This document shows, piece by piece, positions 35,903 to 45,446 of a stretch of DNA of 64,000 nucleotides; the stretch's first letter is position 1; the number at the start of each line of letters is the position of its first letter. The stretch comes from Pseudomonas sp. MYb118 (GTDB lineage: Bacteria > Pseudomonadota > Gammaproteobacteria > Pseudomonadales > Pseudomonadaceae). The notes under the pieces are model-generated. The model was not told where the DNA came from. It ran no database searches and was given only the letters and a program-made list of their open reading frames with translations. A program made the position numbers and the translations under genes. Location of the stretch: contig NZ_JBFRXN010000002.1 of the NCBI RefSeq assembly GCF_040947875.1, positions 434,001-498,000 of the forward strand, written 5' to 3'.

Positions 35903-36541
35903 ATGAATGCTGCAAAACGCCTGGAAATTTTCCGCCGGTTGCATGAAGACAACCCGGAGCCGAAGACCGAGCTGGCCTATTCAACGCCGTTCGAATTGCT
36001 GATCTCGGTGATTCTCTCGGCACAATCGACCGATGTCGGCGTCAACAAGGCCACGGCCAAACTGTACCCGGTGGCCAATACTCCGGCAGCCATTCATGCG
36101 CTGGGCGTGGAAGGCCTGTCGGAGTACATCAAGACCATCGGCCTGTTCAACAGCAAGGCGAAAAACGTGATCGAGACCTGTCGCCTGCTGGTGGAGCGCC
36201 ATGGCGGCGAAGTCCCGCAGACCCGCGAAGAGCTCGAAGCCCTGCCTGGCGTGGGCCGCAAGACCGCCAACGTGGTGCTCAACACGGCATTCCGCCAACT
36301 GGCCATGGCCGTGGACACGCACATTTTCCGCGTCAGCAACCGTACCGGCATTGCCCCCGGCAAGAATGTGGTGGAAGTGGAAAACAAGCTGATGAAGTTT
36401 GTGCCCCGGCAATACCTGCTCGACTCCCATCATTGGCTGATACTTCACGGACGTTACGTTTGCCTGGCGCGCAAGCCTCGCTGCGGCAGCTGCCGGATCG
36501 AGGACCTGTGCGAATACAAGCACAAGACATCGGACGATTGA
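35903..36541 (+). CDS. nth: endonuclease III (Nth)
   Basis: A 212-residue DNA glycosylase/AP lyase that removes oxidised pyrimidines. The helix-hairpin-helix LPGVGRKTANVVL contains the catalytic Lys, VDTHIFRVSNR holds the catalytic Asp, and a C-terminal [4Fe-4S] loop is CLARKPRCGSCRIEDLC. ATG 35903 has CGAGGA upstream. Last main gene of the rnf-nth cluster, as in many gammaproteobacteria. Confidence 0.96.
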   Translation: MNAAKRLEIFRRLHEDNPEPKTELAYSTPFELLISVILSAQSTDVGVNKATAKLYPVANTPAAIHALGVEGLSEYIKTIGLFNSKAKNVIETCRLLVERHGGEVPQTREELEALPGVGRKTANVVLNTAFRQLAMAVDTHIFRVSNRTGIAPGKNVVEVENKLMKFVPRQYLLDSHHWLILHGRYVCLARKPRCGSCRIEDLCEYKHKTSDD

Positions 36542-36648
36542 AGCGCTATTGGTTTTATTGATTTACCGATTGAAAAAATCTTTTTTACCCGGCATGAGAT
36601 TGTCGATATAAGGGGCGCCAAAGGCAGTCTAAGCCTGGAGTTAACCTT

Positions 36649-36828
36649 ATGAGTACTGGTAAAGAGCAATTGGACGTAGAAGACGACTTCGCACCCGCTG
36701 AAGCCGACGAAGCGGAACCGGTGGTTGAAGTAGCGAAGACCAACCTGAGCAAACGCCGCACCATCGACAACCTGCTGGAGGAGCGCCGACTGCAAAAGCA
36801 ATTGGCCGATTACGATTTTGATCTATGA
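36649..36828 (+). CDS. PA3496-type small putative envelope-integrity protein
   Basis: A 59-residue acidic protein, MSTGKEQLDVEDDF..., ending RRLQKQLADYDFDL. GGAG lies nine bases before the ATG and a terminator follows at once. The pattern and its position after nth match the Pseudomonas PA3496 family, named as a putative envelope integrity protein; the real function is unknown. It has no signal peptide or membrane helix. The middle TNLSKRRTIDNLLEERRLQ is predicted to be helical. Confidence 0.8.
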   Translation: MSTGKEQLDVEDDFAPAEADEAEPVVEVAKTNLSKRRTIDNLLEERRLQKQLADYDFDL

Positions 36829-36832
36829 CATC

Positions 36833-36862
36833 TGAAAGCCTCCCTGAACGGAGGCTTTTTCA
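36833..36862 (+). terminator. terminator after the PA3496-type gene
   Basis: AAGCCTCC/GGAGGCTT stem with a six-base loop, ending in TTTTT. Confidence 0.88.
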
Positions 36863-36915
36863 TGTGCGAAGACTGCAAGCGCCTGCCTGGCAAACGCCCC
36901 TACCTGCCAGCAGCG

Positions 36916-37542
36916 TCACACCAATCCATTGCGTTGCGCCAACTCGATCAGGTCCACCAGGGAACGCGCATTGAGTTTCAACAATAAGCGAGTCTTGTAA
37001 GTACTCACGGTTTTATTGCTGAGAAACATGCCATCGGCAATTTCCTTGTTGGTCTTTCCCCTGGCCAACTGTTGCAACACCATCATTTCCCGCCCGGACA
37101 AACGATCCACCATATCGGCTTCACTGGCATTGCCCAGACTGGAGCGCACGGTATGCAATGCCTGATTGGGGAAATAACTGTAGCCGGACAACACGGCTTT
37201 TATCGCACTGAGTAATTCAGTGAGATCTTGCTGTTTGCAAACATACCCGGCCGCCCCCGACTGCATGCAACGCATCGAAAAATGTCCCGGTGCCTGGGAG
37301 GTCAATATCAGCACTTTCATCGGCAGGGCCGCCGATACCAGCCGTGCGATGACTTCCAGTCCATCCAGCTTCGGTATTCCTATATCCAGAATGACGATAT
37401 CCGGCATATGTTCACGAGCCAGTTGCAATGCATCAACGCCGTTGTCCGTTTCGGCAATGACTTCATAGCCATGACGCTCCATCAGCATACGTACCGCAAG
37501 ACGAATGACGGGATGATCATCCACGATCAGCACTTTATTCAT
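36916..37542 (-). CDS. NarL/FixJ-type response regulator
   Basis: A 208-residue two-component regulator. The receiver has VDDHPVIRLAVRMLMERHGY and phospho-Asp in DIVILDIGIPKLDGLEV; the LuxR-type helix-turn-helix is LSGREMMVLQQLARGKTNKEIADGMF. The pattern is close to RocA/EvgA-like regulators that act with unorthodox kinases, but no kinase gene is present here, so it is an orphan. It may control the surrounding accessory gene or fimbrial or envelope genes elsewhere. Confidence 0.88.
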   Translation of the reverse strand: MNKVLIVDDHPVIRLAVRMLMERHGYEVIAETDNGVDALQLAREHMPDIVILDIGIPKLDGLEVIARLVSAALPMKVLILTSQAPGHFSMRCMQSGAAGYVCKQQDLTELLSAIKAVLSGYSYFPNQALHTVRSSLGNASEADMVDRLSGREMMVLQQLARGKTNKEIADGMFLSNKTVSTYKTRLLLKLNARSLVDLIELAQRNGLV

Positions 37543-37988
37543 GGGCAGGTCCAGTTTTCGCTGTTCGAATTTTTAGAGCCCGCACAATAGCCTAGTCATT
37601 TCACCCATGGCATGCCGTCACCCCCAGCCACCCGCAGCGAGAGACATCCCCTACAAATAACGCGGAAAATTCTTACAGGAAATCTTGGAAATCTGCGCAC
37701 CGGTAACTTTATGCGACTTTTATCGCCCCTCGGCCGCACATTTTTGTATCAGGTTACAAAAAACAAAAGCAAATAATTAATAGATTAACCGCTTGCGACG
37801 CCACAGGATAGCTGGGCTACTCTTTCACGATAAGACCCTCCCGTCAGCTGGCACTTGCCCCACGCCACCACAGATGAAAACCAAAAATAAAAAACAAACT
37901 AAAAAAACAACGCTGTACCCAGTTACAGCCAATCGCTAATATAAATTTCGACCCTATTCCCATAAACCAAACGAGAAGACTATTTGAT
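37543..37988. other. AT-rich intergenic region, no gene
   Basis: About 450 bp with clearly lower GC than its surroundings, especially 37740-37990 (runs such as CAAATAATTAATAG and AAAAATAAAAAACAAAC). No credible coding frame is present. It holds the promoter of the LuxR-type regulator on one side and of the membrane protein at 38002 on the other. The base composition suggests acquired or strongly regulated DNA. No repeat or integration site is recognised. Confidence 0.6.
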
Positions 37989-38001
37989 ATGAGTAATCAT
38001 T

Positions 38002-38646
38002 ATGATGAGATCAAAGAAAAAATTATCGACACCCATGACCGTCATCACCATATTCGCAACACTGTCTGAAACTTCGGCAGCCGTCTCCTTGCCCTTCCTC
38101 GATAATGAAGAGCGCGCGATGTATATATGGTTTTTGATTTGTTTCCCTTTTTATTTGCTGTTTCTGTTTTTCGCCACACTAAACTTCAACTATCGCTCGC
38201 TGTATGCGCCTTCCGATTATGAGAAGGGTGAGCACTTCATCAATGCGCTGGATGCAGCCCAGACAATCCAGGGCACGCCAAGCCAGATCCGCGTCTGGAA
38301 GAACCTTTGCGTGCGCCACCGGATCGAACTGCCGGAGCGCCTGGATGACCTGCACATCGTCGATGCACGCAACCTGAACAGAAAACTCGATGTCCGCGAG
38401 CTTCTGAGCAGGACTCGGCCAGTCACCGACGCAGGTTCGGCGCAAGTTGTGGTGTTTCTGATCAACAACGAGTCGGAGAATGTGTTGAAAGAGATCGCCG
38501 GAAAGTATTTCAGGCAAGCCAGAAAACACAACGGCTCACCGATTTGCATGGCTTACAACTTGAGCTCTCATGAACTGACGCTCATTGATCAACCCGGCCA
38601 ATCTGACGCGCAACGGTCAGTGACGTTCCAGGATCAACGGCAATGA
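38002..38646 (+). CDS. membrane protein of unknown function, possible conflict/signalling type
   Basis: A 214-residue protein. Residues about 11-60 hold two hydrophobic stretches with LSETSAAVSLPFLDNEER between or around them and YIWFLICFPFYLLFLFFATL as the main helix, followed by NFNYRSLYAPSDYEKGEHF. This N-terminal module (helix, then xxLYAPSDY) resembles, from memory, the anchor of small proteins in bacterial conflict or pYEATS-type genes. Residues about 80-214 are soluble alpha/beta (AQVVVFLINNESENVLKEIA) and not recognised. There is no strong ribosome binding site before ATG 38002. AT-rich upstream DNA suggests transfer. Confidence 0.6.
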   Translation: MMRSKKKLSTPMTVITIFATLSETSAAVSLPFLDNEERAMYIWFLICFPFYLLFLFFATLNFNYRSLYAPSDYEKGEHFINALDAAQTIQGTPSQIRVWKNLCVRHRIELPERLDDLHIVDARNLNRKLDVRELLSRTRPVTDAGSAQVVVFLINNESENVLKEIAGKYFRQARKHNGSPICMAYNLSSHELTLIDQPGQSDAQRSVTFQDQRQ

Positions 38647-38721
38647 AGCAGGTGGGAGTAATGCTGAAACGACAAGAAAGATGAATCGCAATGTCCGAGA
38701 TAAAACCCCTATGTTCAGATT

Positions 38722-38748
38722 TGGGGCCTTGTCGAACACAAGGCCCCA
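38722..38748. terminator. hairpin between the 38-kb membrane protein and argG
   Basis: Perfect TGGGGCCTTGT/ACAAGGCCCCA stem with a five-base loop between convergent genes. No strong T tract on either side, so termination is likely but not certain. Confidence 0.6.
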
Positions 38749-38772
38749 GATCGTACTACCGAGTCAAAAACT

Positions 38773-39990
38773 TCAGAAAAGCTTGCGACCCTTGTTCGCC
38801 GCGATACGCATGCGCAGGGCGTTGAGCTTGATGAAGCCCGCCGCGTCGGCCTGGTTGTAAGCGCCGCCATCTTCCTCGAATGTCGCAATGTTGGCGTCGA
38901 ACAGCGATTCGTCGGACTTGCGGCCAGTGACGATCACATTACCCTTGTACAGCTTCAGGCGGACGACGCCGTTAACGTTGACCTGGGACGCGTCGATCAT
39001 CTGTTGCAACATCACACGCTCAGGGCTCCACCAGTAACCGGTGTAGATCAGGCTGGCGTATTTCGGCATCAGCTCGTCCTTGAGGTGAGCCACTTCGCGG
39101 TCCAGGGTGATCGACTCGATCGCACGGTGAGCGCGCAGCATGATGGTGCCGCCCGGGGTTTCGTAGCAGCCACGGGACTTCATGCCCACGTAACGGTTTT
39201 CCACGATGTCCAGACGACCGATGCCGTGTTCGCCACCGATACGGTTCAGGGTCGCCAGCACGGTGGCCGGGGTCATTTCGACGCCGTCCAGTGCCACGAT
39301 GTCGCCGTTGCGGTAGGTCAGTTCCAGGTACTGCGGCTTGTCCGGGGCCTTCTCCGGGGAGACGGTCCAGCGCCACATGTCTTCTTCGTGCTCGGTCCAG
39401 GTGTCTTCCAGCACGCCGCCTTCATAGGAGATGTGCAGCAGGTTGGCGTCCATCGAGTACGGCGATTTTTTCTTGCCGTGGCGCTCGATCGGGATCGCAT
39501 GCTTTTCTGCGTAGTCCATCAGCTTCTCGCGGGACAGCAGGTCCCACTCGCGCCATGGAGCAATCACTTTCACGCCTGGCTTCAAGGCATAGGCGCCCAG
39601 TTCGAAACGAACCTGGTCGTTACCCTTGCCGGTGGCGCCGTGGGAAATGGCGTCGGCGCCGGTTTCGTTGGCGATTTCGATCAGGCGCTTGGCGATCAAC
39701 GGACGAGCGATGGAAGTACCCAGCAGGTACTCGCCTTCGTAAACAGTGTTGGCGCGGAACATCGGGAACACGAAATCTCGCACGAACTCTTCGCGCAGAT
39801 CGTCGATGTAGATTTCTTTTACGCCCATGGCCTGCGCCTTGGCGCGAGCAGGTTCGACCTCTTCACCCTGACCCAGGTCAGCGGTAAAGGTCACCACTTC
39901 ACAGTTATAAGTATCCTGCAGCCACTTGAGGATCACCGAAGTGTCCAGGCCGCCGGAATACGCCAGAACGACCTTGTTTACGTCCGCCAT
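38773..39990 (-). CDS. argG: argininosuccinate synthase
   Basis: A 405-residue enzyme joining citrulline and aspartate with ATP in arginine synthesis. The PP-loop is [11 protein letters not shown] at the N-terminus; [15 protein letters not shown] and SIDRE-type blocks are also seen. The [14 protein letters not shown] start at 39990 fits the family. Beside motY as in PA3525-PA3526. The other arginine gene, argF, lies 9 kb away. Confidence 0.96.
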   Translation of the reverse strand: MADVNKVVLAYSGGLDTSVILKWLQDTYNCEVVTFTADLGQGEEVEPARAKAQAMGVKEIYIDDLREEFVRDFVFPMFRANTVYEGEYLLGTSIARPLIAKRLIEIANETGADAISHGATGKGNDQVRFELGAYALKPGVKVIAPWREWDLLSREKLMDYAEKHAIPIERHGKKKSPYSMDANLLHISYEGGVLEDTWTEHEEDMWRWTVSPEKAPDKPQYLELTYRNGDIVALDGVEMTPATVLATLNRIGGEHGIGRLDIVENRYVGMKSRGCYETPGGTIMLRAHRAIESITLDREVAHLKDELMPKYASLIYTGYWWSPERVMLQQMIDASQVNVNGVVRLKLYKGNVIVTGRKSDESLFDANIATFEEDGGAYNQADAAGFIKLNALRMRIAANKGRKLF

Positions 39991-40119
39991 GCCATCACTC
40001 CACGGGGTTCTACGGAAAGCCGTCAAGTCTACCGGTCATGCAGAATAATTTACAGTGGCGCGACAGCTTATGACGACGAAGCGACAGATTATGTCGAGCG
40101 CGCGACGATCCGTCGCGGC

Positions 40120-41028
40120 TCAGGAAGTCTTCGCCGCGCTCGCCGATGCCGTGGCCGGGGGTGCCGGCGTTTCGACTGGCGCAACGCGGGCGAGATGGAC
40201 GTTTACCCGGCGATTTTTCGCCCGGTTGGCCGCCGAGGTATTGGGCGCCAGCGGATAACGCTCGCCATGGAAACGCACGGTGATCTGCGATTCCTGGATA
40301 CCGTTGGCCTTGAAGTATTCCATGACCGCCAGTGCACGACGGCGCGACAGTTCACGGTTGGTCAGGCGATTGCCGCTGTTGTCCGAGTGGCCGTCGAGCT
40401 CGATATGGTTGACCGTCGGGTCGGCTTTCATGAAGTCCAGCATCACCTGCAACTGGGCCTTGGCCTGTGCGTCGAGTTCGATGCCTTCGCCGGGGAAGCC
40501 GATCTGCGATTGCTTGACCTGTTCGAAGTTCTTCGGCAGCAGCTTTGCCACGCAACCCTGGTAATCGTTGAACGCCTTGCTGAACTTGACGGGCAGCAGG
40601 CGCACTTCCGACACCCGGCCATCGCTCGAGTAGTGCCGCACGACCGGGCTGCGCCCGTCCATCAGACCGCTGATCAGGCGTCCGGCCTGGACTTGCGAAC
40701 TGTTGAACAGCACGTTGCCACTGCCGATCCTCACCGAGCCGAGATTGATGTCGCCCCGCCCCGGTTGCCACGGCGCAGCCGCCGCCAACAGGGTCGCCGA
40801 GCCGCCACCGACCATCGAGTTGTAGGCTTTCAGACGAAATGTCGCCTGCTCGCCAGCGCGACGCACGAACTCGCCCGAACCGAAATCGGTGATCGGCTGG
40901 GTCAGGCGACACTCGAACTTGTCCCCTTCGACCGTCCACTCGATGCTCTCCAGGCGAGTCTGGAAAGTGAGCGCCATCGCGGGAAGGCTGGCAAACACAC
41001 TGAGCAAGGCTAGATAACGCTGGCGCAC
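40120..41028 (-). CDS. motY: MotY-like OmpA-family flagellar stator-associated protein
   Basis: A 302-residue exported protein. A signal peptide (MRQRYLALLSVFASLPAMA) precedes the MotY N-terminal domain (LTFQTRLESIEWTVEGDKFECRL) and an OmpA/MotB peptidoglycan-binding domain (HIELDGHSDNSGNRLTNRELSRRRALAVMEYF). In P. aeruginosa MotY (PA3526) is needed for the MotAB/CD stator around the flagellar motor. The tail ends in an Ala/Pro-rich stretch. I chose GTG 41028, with TGGAG seven bases upstream; a GTG at 41040 is the alternative. Same order as PA3525-PA3528. Confidence 0.9.
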   Translation of the reverse strand: MRQRYLALLSVFASLPAMALTFQTRLESIEWTVEGDKFECRLTQPITDFGSGEFVRRAGEQATFRLKAYNSMVGGGSATLLAAAAPWQPGRGDINLGSVRIGSGNVLFNSSQVQAGRLISGLMDGRSPVVRHYSSDGRVSEVRLLPVKFSKAFNDYQGCVAKLLPKNFEQVKQSQIGFPGEGIELDAQAKAQLQVMLDFMKADPTVNHIELDGHSDNSGNRLTNRELSRRRALAVMEYFKANGIQESQITVRFHGERYPLAPNTSAANRAKNRRVNVHLARVAPVETPAPPATASASAAKTS

Positions 41029-41185
41029 GGGCGGCTCCACTGGCTTCTACAACAAAAAGACACACACATATTTTTACGGCATACCAGTTGGGTATCGGAC
41101 GCTTCCCACAAAACTTGATAGCGGGTGCCCCAGAGAGTCTTTTCCGGTAGCATTCCCCAGAGTTTGACCCGCCTGGAATCCCCTC

Positions 41186-42232
41186 ATGTCCGACCGCCTG
41201 ACCCTGCTGCGTCCCGACGACTGGCATATTCATCTTCGCGATGGTGCCGTGTTGACCAATACCGTTGCGGATGTCGCGCGCACCTTTGGTCGCGCCATCA
41301 TCATGCCCAACCTGGTACCGCCAGTGCGCAACGCCGCTGAAGCCGACGGCTATCGTCAGCGCATCCTCGCGGCGCGTCCGGCCGGCAGCCGTTTCGAACC
41401 GTTGATGGTCCTGTACCTCACCGACCGCACCCAGCCTGAAGAAATTCGCGCGGCCAAGGCCACCGGCTTCGTGCACGCCGCCAAGTTGTACCCGGCTGGC
41501 GCGACCACCAACTCGGATTCTGGCGTGACCAGCATCGACAAGATCTTTCCGGCGCTCGAGGCCATGGCCGAAGTCGGCATGCCGCTGCTGATCCACGGGG
41601 AAGTCACCCGTGGCGATGTCGACGTGTTCGACCGCGAGAAAATCTTCATCGACGAGCACATGCGCCGCGTGGTCGAGCGCTTCCCGACGCTCAAGGTGGT
41701 GTTCGAGCACATCACCACCGGCGACGCCGTGCAGTTCGTCAACGAGGCTTCGGCCAACGTCGGCGCGACCATCACCGCGCACCACTTGCTGTACAACCGC
41801 AACCACATGCTGGTTGGCGGGATCCGCCCGCACTTCTATTGCCTGCCGATCCTCAAGCGCAACACCCACCAGGAAGCCCTGCTCGACGCCGCCACCAGCG
41901 GCAGCGCCAAGTTCTTCCTCGGCACCGACTCGGCGCCGCATGCCCAGCATGCCAAGGAAGCCGCCTGCGGGTGTGCCGGTTGCTATACCGCTTATGCGGC
42001 CATCGAGCTGTACGCCGAAGCGTTCGAGCAACGCAACGCGCTGGACAAGCTCGAAGCCTTCGCCAGCCTCAACGGCCCGCGTTTCTACGGCCTGCCGGTG
42101 AACACCGATCGCATCACCCTGGTCCGTGAAGAGTGGACCGCCCCTGCCAGCCTGCCGTTTGGCGAGCTGAACGTCATCCCGCTGCGCGCCGGTGAAAAAC
42201 TGCGCTGGCGCCTGCTGGAGGAACACGCGTGA
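41186..42232 (+). CDS. pyrC: dihydroorotase PyrC (class II)
   Basis: A 348-residue zinc enzyme of pyrimidine synthesis, forming dihydroorotate from carbamoyl-aspartate. Metal ligands are in [10 protein letters not shown]; the carboxylated Lys is in [20 protein letters not shown]; further His in [10 protein letters not shown] and [10 protein letters not shown]; the catalytic Asp in [11 protein letters not shown]. Length fits E. coli PyrC (348). The stop overlaps rnt by four bases. Confidence 0.96.
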   Translation: MSDRLTLLRPDDWHIHLRDGAVLTNTVADVARTFGRAIIMPNLVPPVRNAAEADGYRQRILAARPAGSRFEPLMVLYLTDRTQPEEIRAAKATGFVHAAKLYPAGATTNSDSGVTSIDKIFPALEAMAEVGMPLLIHGEVTRGDVDVFDREKIFIDEHMRRVVERFPTLKVVFEHITTGDAVQFVNEASANVGATITAHHLLYNRNHMLVGGIRPHFYCLPILKRNTHQEALLDAATSGSAKFFLGTDSAPHAQHAKEAACGCAGCYTAYAAIELYAEAFEQRNALDKLEAFASLNGPRFYGLPVNTDRITLVREEWTAPASLPFGELNVIPLRAGEKLRWRLLEEHA

Positions 42233-42903
42233 GTGAAGACCATTTCGACGACGAACAGGACGGTTCGAGTTCAGGTGGTTCGCGCCATCCGATGGCGGCC
42301 CGGTTTCGTGGTTACCTGCCGGTTGTCGTCGACGTAGAAACCGGTGGTTTCAATTCGGCGACTGACGCCCTGCTGGAAATCGCGGCGACCACCATCGCCA
42401 TGGATGAAAAGGGTTTCGTTTACCCTGATCACACCTACTTCTTCCGCGTCGAGCCTTTCGAAGGCGCGAACATCGAAGCGGCGGCGCTGGAGTTCACCGG
42501 GATCAAGCTCGATCACCCACTGCGCATGGCCGTGAGCGAAGAGACGGCCCTGAACGACATCTTCCGTGGCGTGCGCAAGGCGCTCAAGGCCAACGGCTGC
42601 AAGCGGGCGATCCTGGTCGGCCACAACAGCAGCTTCGACCTGGGCTTCCTCAATGCCGCCGTGGCGCGCCTGGACATGAAGCGCAACCCGTTCCACCCGT
42701 TCTCCAGCTTCGACACCGCCACCCTGGCCGGCCTGGCGTATGGCCAGACCGTGCTGGCGAAGGCCTGCCAGGCCGCGGACATCGACTTCGACGGTCGCGA
42801 AGCCCACTCGGCCCGCTACGACACCGAGAAGACCGCCGAGCTGTTCTGCGGCATCGTCAATCGCTGGAAGCAAATGGGCGGCTGGGAAGACTTCGACGAT
42901 TGA
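42229..42903 (+). CDS. rnt: ribonuclease T
   Basis: A 224-residue DEDD-type 3'-5' exoribonuclease that trims tRNA and other small RNA ends. [21 protein letters not shown] contains the first Asp/Glu, [14 protein letters not shown] the second, and [15 protein letters not shown] the third with the catalytic His. The start is GTG 42229 with GGAGG eight bases upstream, overlapping the pyrC stop. A terminator follows. Confidence 0.96.
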   Translation: MSEDHFDDEQDGSSSGGSRHPMAARFRGYLPVVVDVETGGFNSATDALLEIAATTIAMDEKGFVYPDHTYFFRVEPFEGANIEAAALEFTGIKLDHPLRMAVSEETALNDIFRGVRKALKANGCKRAILVGHNSSFDLGFLNAAVARLDMKRNPFHPFSSFDTATLAGLAYGQTVLAKACQAADIDFDGREAHSARYDTEKTAELFCGIVNRWKQMGGWEDFDD

Positions 42904-42924
42904 GTCGTCTGCCCTTTCGAGCAT

Positions 42925-42956
42925 AAAAAAACCGGCCATGATGGCCGGTTTTTTTG
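42925..42956. terminator. bidirectional terminator between rnt and the peroxiredoxin gene
   Basis: AAACCGGCCAT/ATGGCCGGTTT perfect stem with A and T runs on both sides. Confidence 0.93.
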
Positions 42957-42971
42957 TACCTCGAACGCGCC

Positions 42972-43574
42972 TTACAGGGCAGCCGCGTGCTCGGTCAGGT
43001 AAGCCGCAACGCCTTCTGGCGAAGCGTTCATGCCTTTGTCGCCTTTCTTCCAGTTGGCAGGGCAGACTTCGCCGTGCTCTTCGTGGAATTGCAGGGCGTC
43101 GACCAGACGGATCAGCTCTTCCATGTTACGGCCCAGCGGCAGGTCGTTGATGATCTGCGAACGGACAATGCCTTTGTCGTCGATCAGGAACGCGCCACGG
43201 AAAGCCACGCCGCCTTCGGACTCAACGTCGTAGGCCTTGGCAATTTCGTGCTTCATGTCGGCAGCCATGGTGTAACGGACTTCACCGATACCGCCGCTGT
43301 TGACCGGGGTGTTGCGCCAGGCGTTGTGGGTGAAGTGCGAGTCGATCGAAACGGCGATCACTTCCACGTTGCGTGCCTTGAAGTCAGACATGCGGTTGTC
43401 CAGAGCGATCAGCTCCGATGGGCATACGAAGGTGAAGTCCAGCGGGTAGAAGAACACCAGACCGTATTTGCCTTTGATGGCCGAGGACAGGGTGAAGCTG
43501 TCGACGATTTCGCCATTGCCCAGAACGGCCGGTACGGTGAAATCAGGGGCTTGCTTGCCTACGAGTACGCTCAT
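42972..43574 (-). CDS. 2-Cys peroxiredoxin (AhpC/Tsa family)
   Basis: A 200-residue thiol peroxidase reducing H2O2 and alkyl peroxides. The peroxidatic Cys51 lies in FTFVCPSELIALDN and the resolving Cys in GEVCPANWKKG; PLDFTF and the C-terminal EYL-type tail fit typical 2-Cys enzymes (Prx1/AhpC-like). Start MSVLVGKQAPDF at 43574, with CAGGAGATATTCA upstream. Equivalent to PA3529. Divergent from bfd, linking it to iron and peroxide control. Confidence 0.94.
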   Translation of the reverse strand: MSVLVGKQAPDFTVPAVLGNGEIVDSFTLSSAIKGKYGLVFFYPLDFTFVCPSELIALDNRMSDFKARNVEVIAVSIDSHFTHNAWRNTPVNSGGIGEVRYTMAADMKHEIAKAYDVESEGGVAFRGAFLIDDKGIVRSQIINDLPLGRNMEELIRLVDALQFHEEHGEVCPANWKKGDKGMNASPEGVAAYLTEHAAAL

Positions 43575-43820
43575 TGAATATCTCCTGGTGTAAAAACGTG
43601 AAGTTCCGGGTTTGCGCCAGCCTGTCACCCTCAGGCGACAGCCCTGTGACACTCACCCCCTTCATAAGGACCGGCCATCATACACTGCGTTTTTCACCTG
43701 TCCTCCATGGATTTTCACCGGAGCGCTGAATGGGCGCCGTAACGGTTACTGGCAGATTGCCCAGAAGAAAACCGTTCGTCAGCGATGGCGCGAATTCAGG
43801 CAAAGCTGTCAGAAACCACT

Positions 43821-43845
43821 TTGACAATCATTCTCGTTAACATTA
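43821..43845 (+). promoter_or_regulatory. Fur-box-like site before bfd
   Basis: TGACAATCATTCTCG matches the 7-1-7 Fur consensus TGATAATCATTATCA at 12 of 15 positions. It lies 44 bp before the bfd start in the 314-bp gap shared with the peroxiredoxin gene. This gap shows no gene. bfd of P. aeruginosa is induced by iron limitation, which agrees. Confidence 0.65.
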
Positions 43846-43888
43846 AGATCCATCGCAATTGAGTCACAACCAGCGACGGTTTTCACTT

Positions 43889-44107
43889 ATGTATGTCTGC
43901 CTCTGCACTGGCGTCACCGACGGTCAAATCCGCGATGCAATCTATGAAGGATGCTGCAGCTACAAGGAAGTCCGTCAGGCTACTGGCGTAGCCAGCCAAT
44001 GCGGTAAATGCGCCTGCCTGGCCAAGGAAGTGGTGCGTGAAACCCTGACCAAGTTGCAAACAGCCCAGGCTGCGATTCCTTTTCCTGTAGAATTTAATGC
44101 GGCGTAA
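43889..44107 (+). CDS. bfd: bacterioferritin-associated ferredoxin
   Basis: A 72-residue [2Fe-2S] protein. The cluster ligands follow the Bfd pattern: CLC at residues 4-6 and CGKC at 38-41. It donates electrons to bacterioferritin to release stored iron; bfr is 200 bases downstream. ATG 43889. A terminator follows and separates it from bfr. Confidence 0.95.
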   Translation: MYVCLCTGVTDGQIRDAIYEGCCSYKEVRQATGVASQCGKCACLAKEVVRETLTKLQTAQAAIPFPVEFNAA

Positions 44108-44123
44108 CTAACTGCATTTCAAA

Positions 44124-44153
44124 GAACCGGACTTAATGTCCGGTTTTTTTATG
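44124..44153 (+). terminator. terminator after bfd
   Basis: ACCGGAC/GTCCGGT stem with a TTAAT loop and a run of seven T. Confidence 0.9.
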
Positions 44154-44307
44154 CCTGAAAATCAATTGCTTACGCTCAAGACGCGGAACACAAACATTCT
44201 TATTCCGATTAATTTTCATTTATTATTCAATAACTTAGGTTTGACACCCCGAATTATGCGGCTCAAACTCTGCCCTATAGACAGCTAACTCAGGGCAGGA
44301 CCCCATC

Positions 44308-44784
44308 ATGAAAGGCGACGTTACAGTCATCCAGCATCTCAACAAGATCCTTGCCAATGAGCTGGTCGCGATCAACCAATATTTCCTGCATGCGCGCATG
44401 TATGAAGATTGGGGCCTGAACAAGCTGGGCAAGCACGAGTACCACGAATCCATCGACGAGATGAAACACGCGGACAAGCTGATCAAGCGCATCCTGTTCC
44501 TGGAAGGCCTGCCGAACGTGCAGGACCTGGGCAAGCTGCACATCGGCGAGCACACCAAGGAAATGCTGGAGTGCGACCTGCGTATCGAGAAGACCGGCCA
44601 CGCTGACCTCAAGGTCGCGATCGCCCATTGCGAAACCGTTGGCGATTTCGGCAGCCGTGAACTGCTCGAAGACATTCTCGAGTCGGAAGAAGAACACATC
44701 GACTGGCTGGAAACCCAGCTGGGCCTGATCGACAAGATCGGTATCGAGAACTACCTGCAATCGCAGATGGGCGACGACGAGTAA
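44308..44784 (+). CDS. bfr: bacterioferritin
   Basis: A 158-residue ferritin-like protein forming a 24-mer that stores iron as ferric mineral. The heme-binding Met52 is in [14 protein letters not shown]. Ferroxidase ligands are seen in [29 protein letters not shown] and EEEHIDWLE. It resembles P. aeruginosa BfrB (158 aa, PA3531), the partner of Bfd. About 200 bases separate it from bfd; it probably has its own promoter. Confidence 0.95.
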   Translation: MKGDVTVIQHLNKILANELVAINQYFLHARMYEDWGLNKLGKHEYHESIDEMKHADKLIKRILFLEGLPNVQDLGKLHIGEHTKEMLECDLRIEKTGHADLKVAIAHCETVGDFGSRELLEDILESEEEHIDWLETQLGLIDKIGIENYLQSQMGDDE

Positions 44785-44798
44785 CATTCTCGACCCGC

Positions 44799-44840
44799 AA
44801 AAAAATGCCCCGCTCTCTCCCAGAGGCGGGGCATTTTTTA
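44799..44840 (+). terminator. terminator after bfr
   Basis: ATGCCCCGC...GCGGGGCAT stem with A and T tracts. Confidence 0.88.
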
Positions 44841-44849
44841 TGCGCCCCC

Positions 44850-44957
44850 GCCCCTGTAGGAGCGGGCTTGCCCGCGATGGAGGCCCAGACAACGCGGATT
44901 ACCTGATGTCCCGCGTAATCGTTGACGACCATCGCGAGCAAGCTCGCTCCTACAGGG
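44850..44957. repeat. REPIN
   Basis: Left REP with the GGGC variant (GTAGGAGCGGGCTTGCCCGC), spacer with GCGTAATCGTTGACGACC, right CATCGCGAGCAAGCTCGCTC. Confidence 0.9.
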
Positions 44958-44963
44958 GGATAT

Positions 44964-44998
44964 AAAAAAGCCCCGCTCTCAAGAGGCGGGGCTTTTTG
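44964..44998. terminator. terminator after grxD
   Basis: AAAAAAGCCCCGC...GCGGGGCTTTTT stem, 18 bases before the grxD stop on the minus strand; also able to act on the plus strand. Confidence 0.88.
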
Positions 44999-45016
44999 TG
45001 CTTGCGCGGGCGGTAA

Positions 45017-45349
45017 TCAGGCCTTCGCAGCAGCCGCTTCAACAGCCGACTTGATGGTGGTCTGCAGCGAACCGTCTGCAGCCATCTCGATCATGATGTC
45101 GCTGCCGCCGACCAGCTCACCGGCCACCCACAGTTGTGGGAAGGTTGGCCAGTTGGCGTATTTCGGCAGGTTGGCGCGGATTTCCGGGTTCTGCAGGATG
45201 TCCACGTACGCAAACTTTTCACCACATGCCATCACGGCCTGCGCAGCTTTTGCGGAGAAGCCGCACTGCGGGGCATTCGGCGAGCCTTTCATGTAAAGCA
45301 GAACGGTGTTGTTGGCAATCTGCTCTTTAATCGTTTCGATGATATCCAT
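45017..45349 (-). CDS. grxD: monothiol glutaredoxin GrxD
   Basis: A 110-residue CGFS glutaredoxin. Cys29 is in NAPQCGFSAKAAQ; TFPQLWVAGELVGGSDI is the glutathione-binding region. These proteins bridge a [2Fe-2S] cluster between two molecules and deliver it, working with ApbC-type carriers and BolA. Equivalent to PA3533. Confidence 0.95.
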   Translation of the reverse strand: MDIIETIKEQIANNTVLLYMKGSPNAPQCGFSAKAAQAVMACGEKFAYVDILQNPEIRANLPKYANWPTFPQLWVAGELVGGSDIMIEMAADGSLQTTIKSAVEAAAAKA

Positions 45350-45446
45350 GGAGCACCTCAGCTGAACTTTCCGACCCCGGGGTCGGCACGGTGACGCATT
45401 GTAACGGAAAGCCGAGCGCCATGCTCGGTCTCCCCGACAGAGCCGT

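Noticed and set aside
37989..38069. 26-codon frame with a GAGAAG site just before the 38-kb gene
   Set aside because: It ends quickly and overlaps the start of the larger gene in another frame. Its peptide has no recognisable pattern; it might be a leader but support is weak.
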